A stretch of DNA of 64,000 nt from Saccharopolyspora flava (lineage in GTDB: Bacteria > Actinomycetota > Actinomycetes > Mycobacteriales > Pseudonocardiaceae), in NCBI RefSeq assembly GCF_900116135.1, contig NZ_FOZX01000002.1, positions 310,001 to 374,000 on the forward strand, read 5' to 3'. A model generated the notes under the pieces. It was not told the DNA's origin, did not search any database, and saw only the letters and a program-made list of their open reading frames with translations. The position numbers and the translations under genes were made by a program. Every line of letters starts with the position of its first letter. Position 1 is the first letter of the stretch. Below, in pieces: positions 62,702-64,000 of this stretch.

Positions 62702-62922
62702 TGGTCAAGACGCTGCACCCGCAGAACTACCAGGACGTCTACTACGTGGGCGACTACTACCGGCAGGGCAACGCCGTGCTGATGGACCTCAGCGGCGTTC
62801 CGGGGTCCGAGGCGACGCAGCTCGTCGACTTCGCGGCGGGCCTGGTCGTCGCCCGCGGCGGCGAGATGCAACGGGTCGCGCCCAGGGTCTTCCTGCTCAG
62901 CCACCCCGAGCAGCAGAGCTGA
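62701..62922 (+). CDS. short SepF-like cell-division protein
   Basis: 73 aa that covers only the SepF beta-alpha-beta core: HPQNYQDVYYVGDYYRQGNA, VLMDLSGVPGSEATQLVDFA and GLVVARGGEMQRVAPRVFLL, the part that polymerises and binds FtsZ. The N-terminal membrane-binding helix and linker of full SepF (~150-200 aa) are missing, so this is probably a paralogue of the septal protein. GTG 62701 fits a leaderless start; GTG 62683 would add six residues. Confidence 0.82.
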   Translation: MVKTLHPQNYQDVYYVGDYYRQGNAVLMDLSGVPGSEATQLVDFAAGLVVARGGEMQRVAPRVFLLSHPEQQS

Positions 62923-62925
62923 CAC

Positions 62926-62969
62926 GACGCGGGCGCCCCCTCCGGAGAACCGGTGGGAGCGCCCGCGTC
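62926..62969. terminator. terminator between sepF-like gene and peptide ABC gene
   Basis: GACGCGGGCGC (62926-62936) pairs with GCGCCCGCGTC (62959-62969), between convergent stops. Confidence 0.75.
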
Positions 62970-62977
62970 TCGTCGGA

Positions 62978-63976
62978 TCAGGCCACGACGTGGGGGTGTT
63001 CCTCCGCGAAGTGGCAGGCCGCCGGGTGGGTGCCGGTGCGGATCTCCAGCTCCGGCGCCTTCTCGGCGCAGATGTCCTGCGCCTTCCAGCAGCGGGTGCG
63101 GAAGCGGCAGCCCGACGGCGGGTTGGCCGGGCTGGGGACGTCACCGCTGAGCCGGATGACCTCGCGCTTGCCGCGCAGGGTCGGGTCCGGCACCGGAACG
63201 GCCGACAGCAGGGCCTGGGTGTACGGGTGCTGCGGGTGCTCGTAGATCTCGTCCTCGGTGCCGACCTCGGCGATCTTGCCGAGGTACATCACCGCGACCC
63301 GGTCCGACAGGTGCCGGACCACACCGAGGTCGTGGGCGATGAACACGTACGACAGCCCGAACTCGTCCTGCAGGTCGCCGAGCAGGTTCATCACCTGCGC
63401 CTGGATCGACACGTCCAGCGCCGACACCGGCTCGTCGCAGACGATCACCTTCGGCTTGAGCGCCAGCGCGCGGGCGATGCCGATGCGCTGCCGCTGACCG
63501 CCCGAGAACTGGTGCGGGTAGCGGTGGATGTGCTCGGGGTTGAGGCCCACGACCTCCAGCAGCTCCTGCACCTTGCGCCGCCGCTCGCCCTTCGGGGCCA
63601 CCTCGGGGTGGATCTCGAAGGGCTCGCCGACGATGTCGCCGACGGTGCGCCGCGGGTTCAGCGAGGTGTAGGGGTCCTGCAGCACGATCTGCATGTCCCG
63701 GCGCAGCTTGCGCAGCTCGGACCCGCGCATCTTGAAGATGTCGCGGCCCTCGAACGTCGCGGTGCCGCTGGTCGGCGGCTCCAGCCGCATCAGCACCTGC
63801 GCCAGCGTCGACTTGCCGCAGCCGGACTCGCCGACGACGCCGAGGGTCTCGCCCTTGTTCAGGTCGAAGGACACGCCGTCGACCGCCCGCACGTGCCCGA
63901 CGGTGCGACGCGGGAAGCCCGCGCGCACCGGGAAGTGCTTGACCAGGTCGTTGACCTGGAGGATCGGCTCAGCCAC
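62978..63976 (-). CDS. dipeptide/oligopeptide ABC transporter ATP-binding protein (DppF/OppF)
   Basis: 332-aa ATPase energising peptide import. Walker [16 protein letters not shown]-loop ending [18 protein letters not shown], signature [15 protein letters not shown], Walker [15 protein letters not shown], and the C-terminal oligopeptide-transporter domain with [20 protein letters not shown], whose Cys motif often holds an iron-sulfur cluster. GTG 63976 overlaps the preceding gene by 8 nt on the same strand; the rest of the operon lies beyond the right edge. Confidence 0.94.
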   Translation of the reverse strand: MAEPILQVNDLVKHFPVRAGFPRRTVGHVRAVDGVSFDLNKGETLGVVGESGCGKSTLAQVLMRLEPPTSGTATFEGRDIFKMRGSELRKLRRDMQIVLQDPYTSLNPRRTVGDIVGEPFEIHPEVAPKGERRRKVQELLEVVGLNPEHIHRYPHQFSGGQRQRIGIARALALKPKVIVCDEPVSALDVSIQAQVMNLLGDLQDEFGLSYVFIAHDLGVVRHLSDRVAVMYLGKIAEVGTEDEIYEHPQHPYTQALLSAVPVPDPTLRGKREVIRLSGDVPSPANPPSGCRFRTRCWKAQDICAEKAPELEIRTGTHPAACHFAEEHPHVVA

Positions 63977-64000
63977 GGCTCATCATCTCCTCCGCGAAGT
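63969..64000 (-). CDS. C-terminal end of upstream peptide-ABC gene (DppD-like, partial)
   Basis: Only the last nine codons (FAEEMMSRG, then TGA at 63969-63971) lie in the window. Reading frame and 8-nt overlap with the DppF start suggest the DppD/OppD ATPase expected next in such operons, but identity cannot be shown from this fragment. Confidence 0.45.
   Translation of the reverse strand, partial: FAEEMMSRG

Overview
The window is very GC-rich actinobacterial DNA with dense genes, frequent GTG starts and many 4-nt stop/start overlaps. Mycothiol amidase (mca), a Z-isoprenyl diphosphate synthase, pra, phoH2 and guaB1 point to the Pseudonocardiaceae/Corynebacteriales side. The gene content (no mycolate genes seen, paired secreted S1 proteases, chaplin-like proteins) fits a filamentous Pseudonocardiaceae such as Saccharopolyspora; the genus is inference. 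From 17.7 to 49.6 kb the order follows, as I remember it, the Mycobacterium tuberculosis Rv1110-Rv1074c block: ispH, Rv1109c, xseA, xseB, Rv1100, glpX, fum, phoH2, uppS (Rv1086), hly-III, Rv1084, Rv1083, mca, Rv1081c, greA, metB, pra, cbs, Rv1075c, fadA3. Lineage-specific insertions interrupt it: two secreted proteases flanking a flavin reductase, ligB, guaB1, chaplin-like genes and ilvA-lrp.

Layout. 1-4.5 kb: DNA repair (sbcC partial, sbcD, rmuC). 4.6-5.6 kb: lipoprotein esterase. 5.8-16.6 kb: a sugar locus made of an FGGY kinase, an L-fucose/D-arabinose-type isomerase, a LacI regulator, a secreted GH172 (DUF2961) glycosidase and a sugar ABC importer. The isomerase and importer promoters share the same architecture (TTGACA, 18 bp, TAGCGT) followed at once by the same LacI-type operator in opposite orientations, so one regulon is very likely. 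D-arabinan or related furanoside scavenging is my proposed function. 16.8-49.6 kb: the conserved housekeeping block. 49.8-54.3 kb: membrane proteins (BI-1, YidC) and a Tat-exported acetamidase-like protein. 54.5-56 kb: a UAA-anticodon tRNA with a short variable loop, then an MvdD-like ATP-grasp ligase whose gene starts 2 nt after that of a 42-residue peptide, a candidate minimal RiPP system. 56-64 kb: NADH dehydrogenase, a HepT/MntA toxin-antitoxin pair, molybdopterin oxidoreductase, family-5 uracil glycosylase, S10 peptidase, SepF-like protein and the end of a peptide ABC transporter operon.

The intergenic spaces carry two unexplained repeat systems. One is five arrays (22 units) of a 24-bp tandem repeat with a palindromic core, in two subfamilies, each just 3' of a stop codon. 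The other is four copies of a 63-66 bp inverted-repeat element with a conserved interior. Conventional hairpin terminators lie between many of the other genes. All protein assignments are from reading translated sequence by eye; no database search was run.
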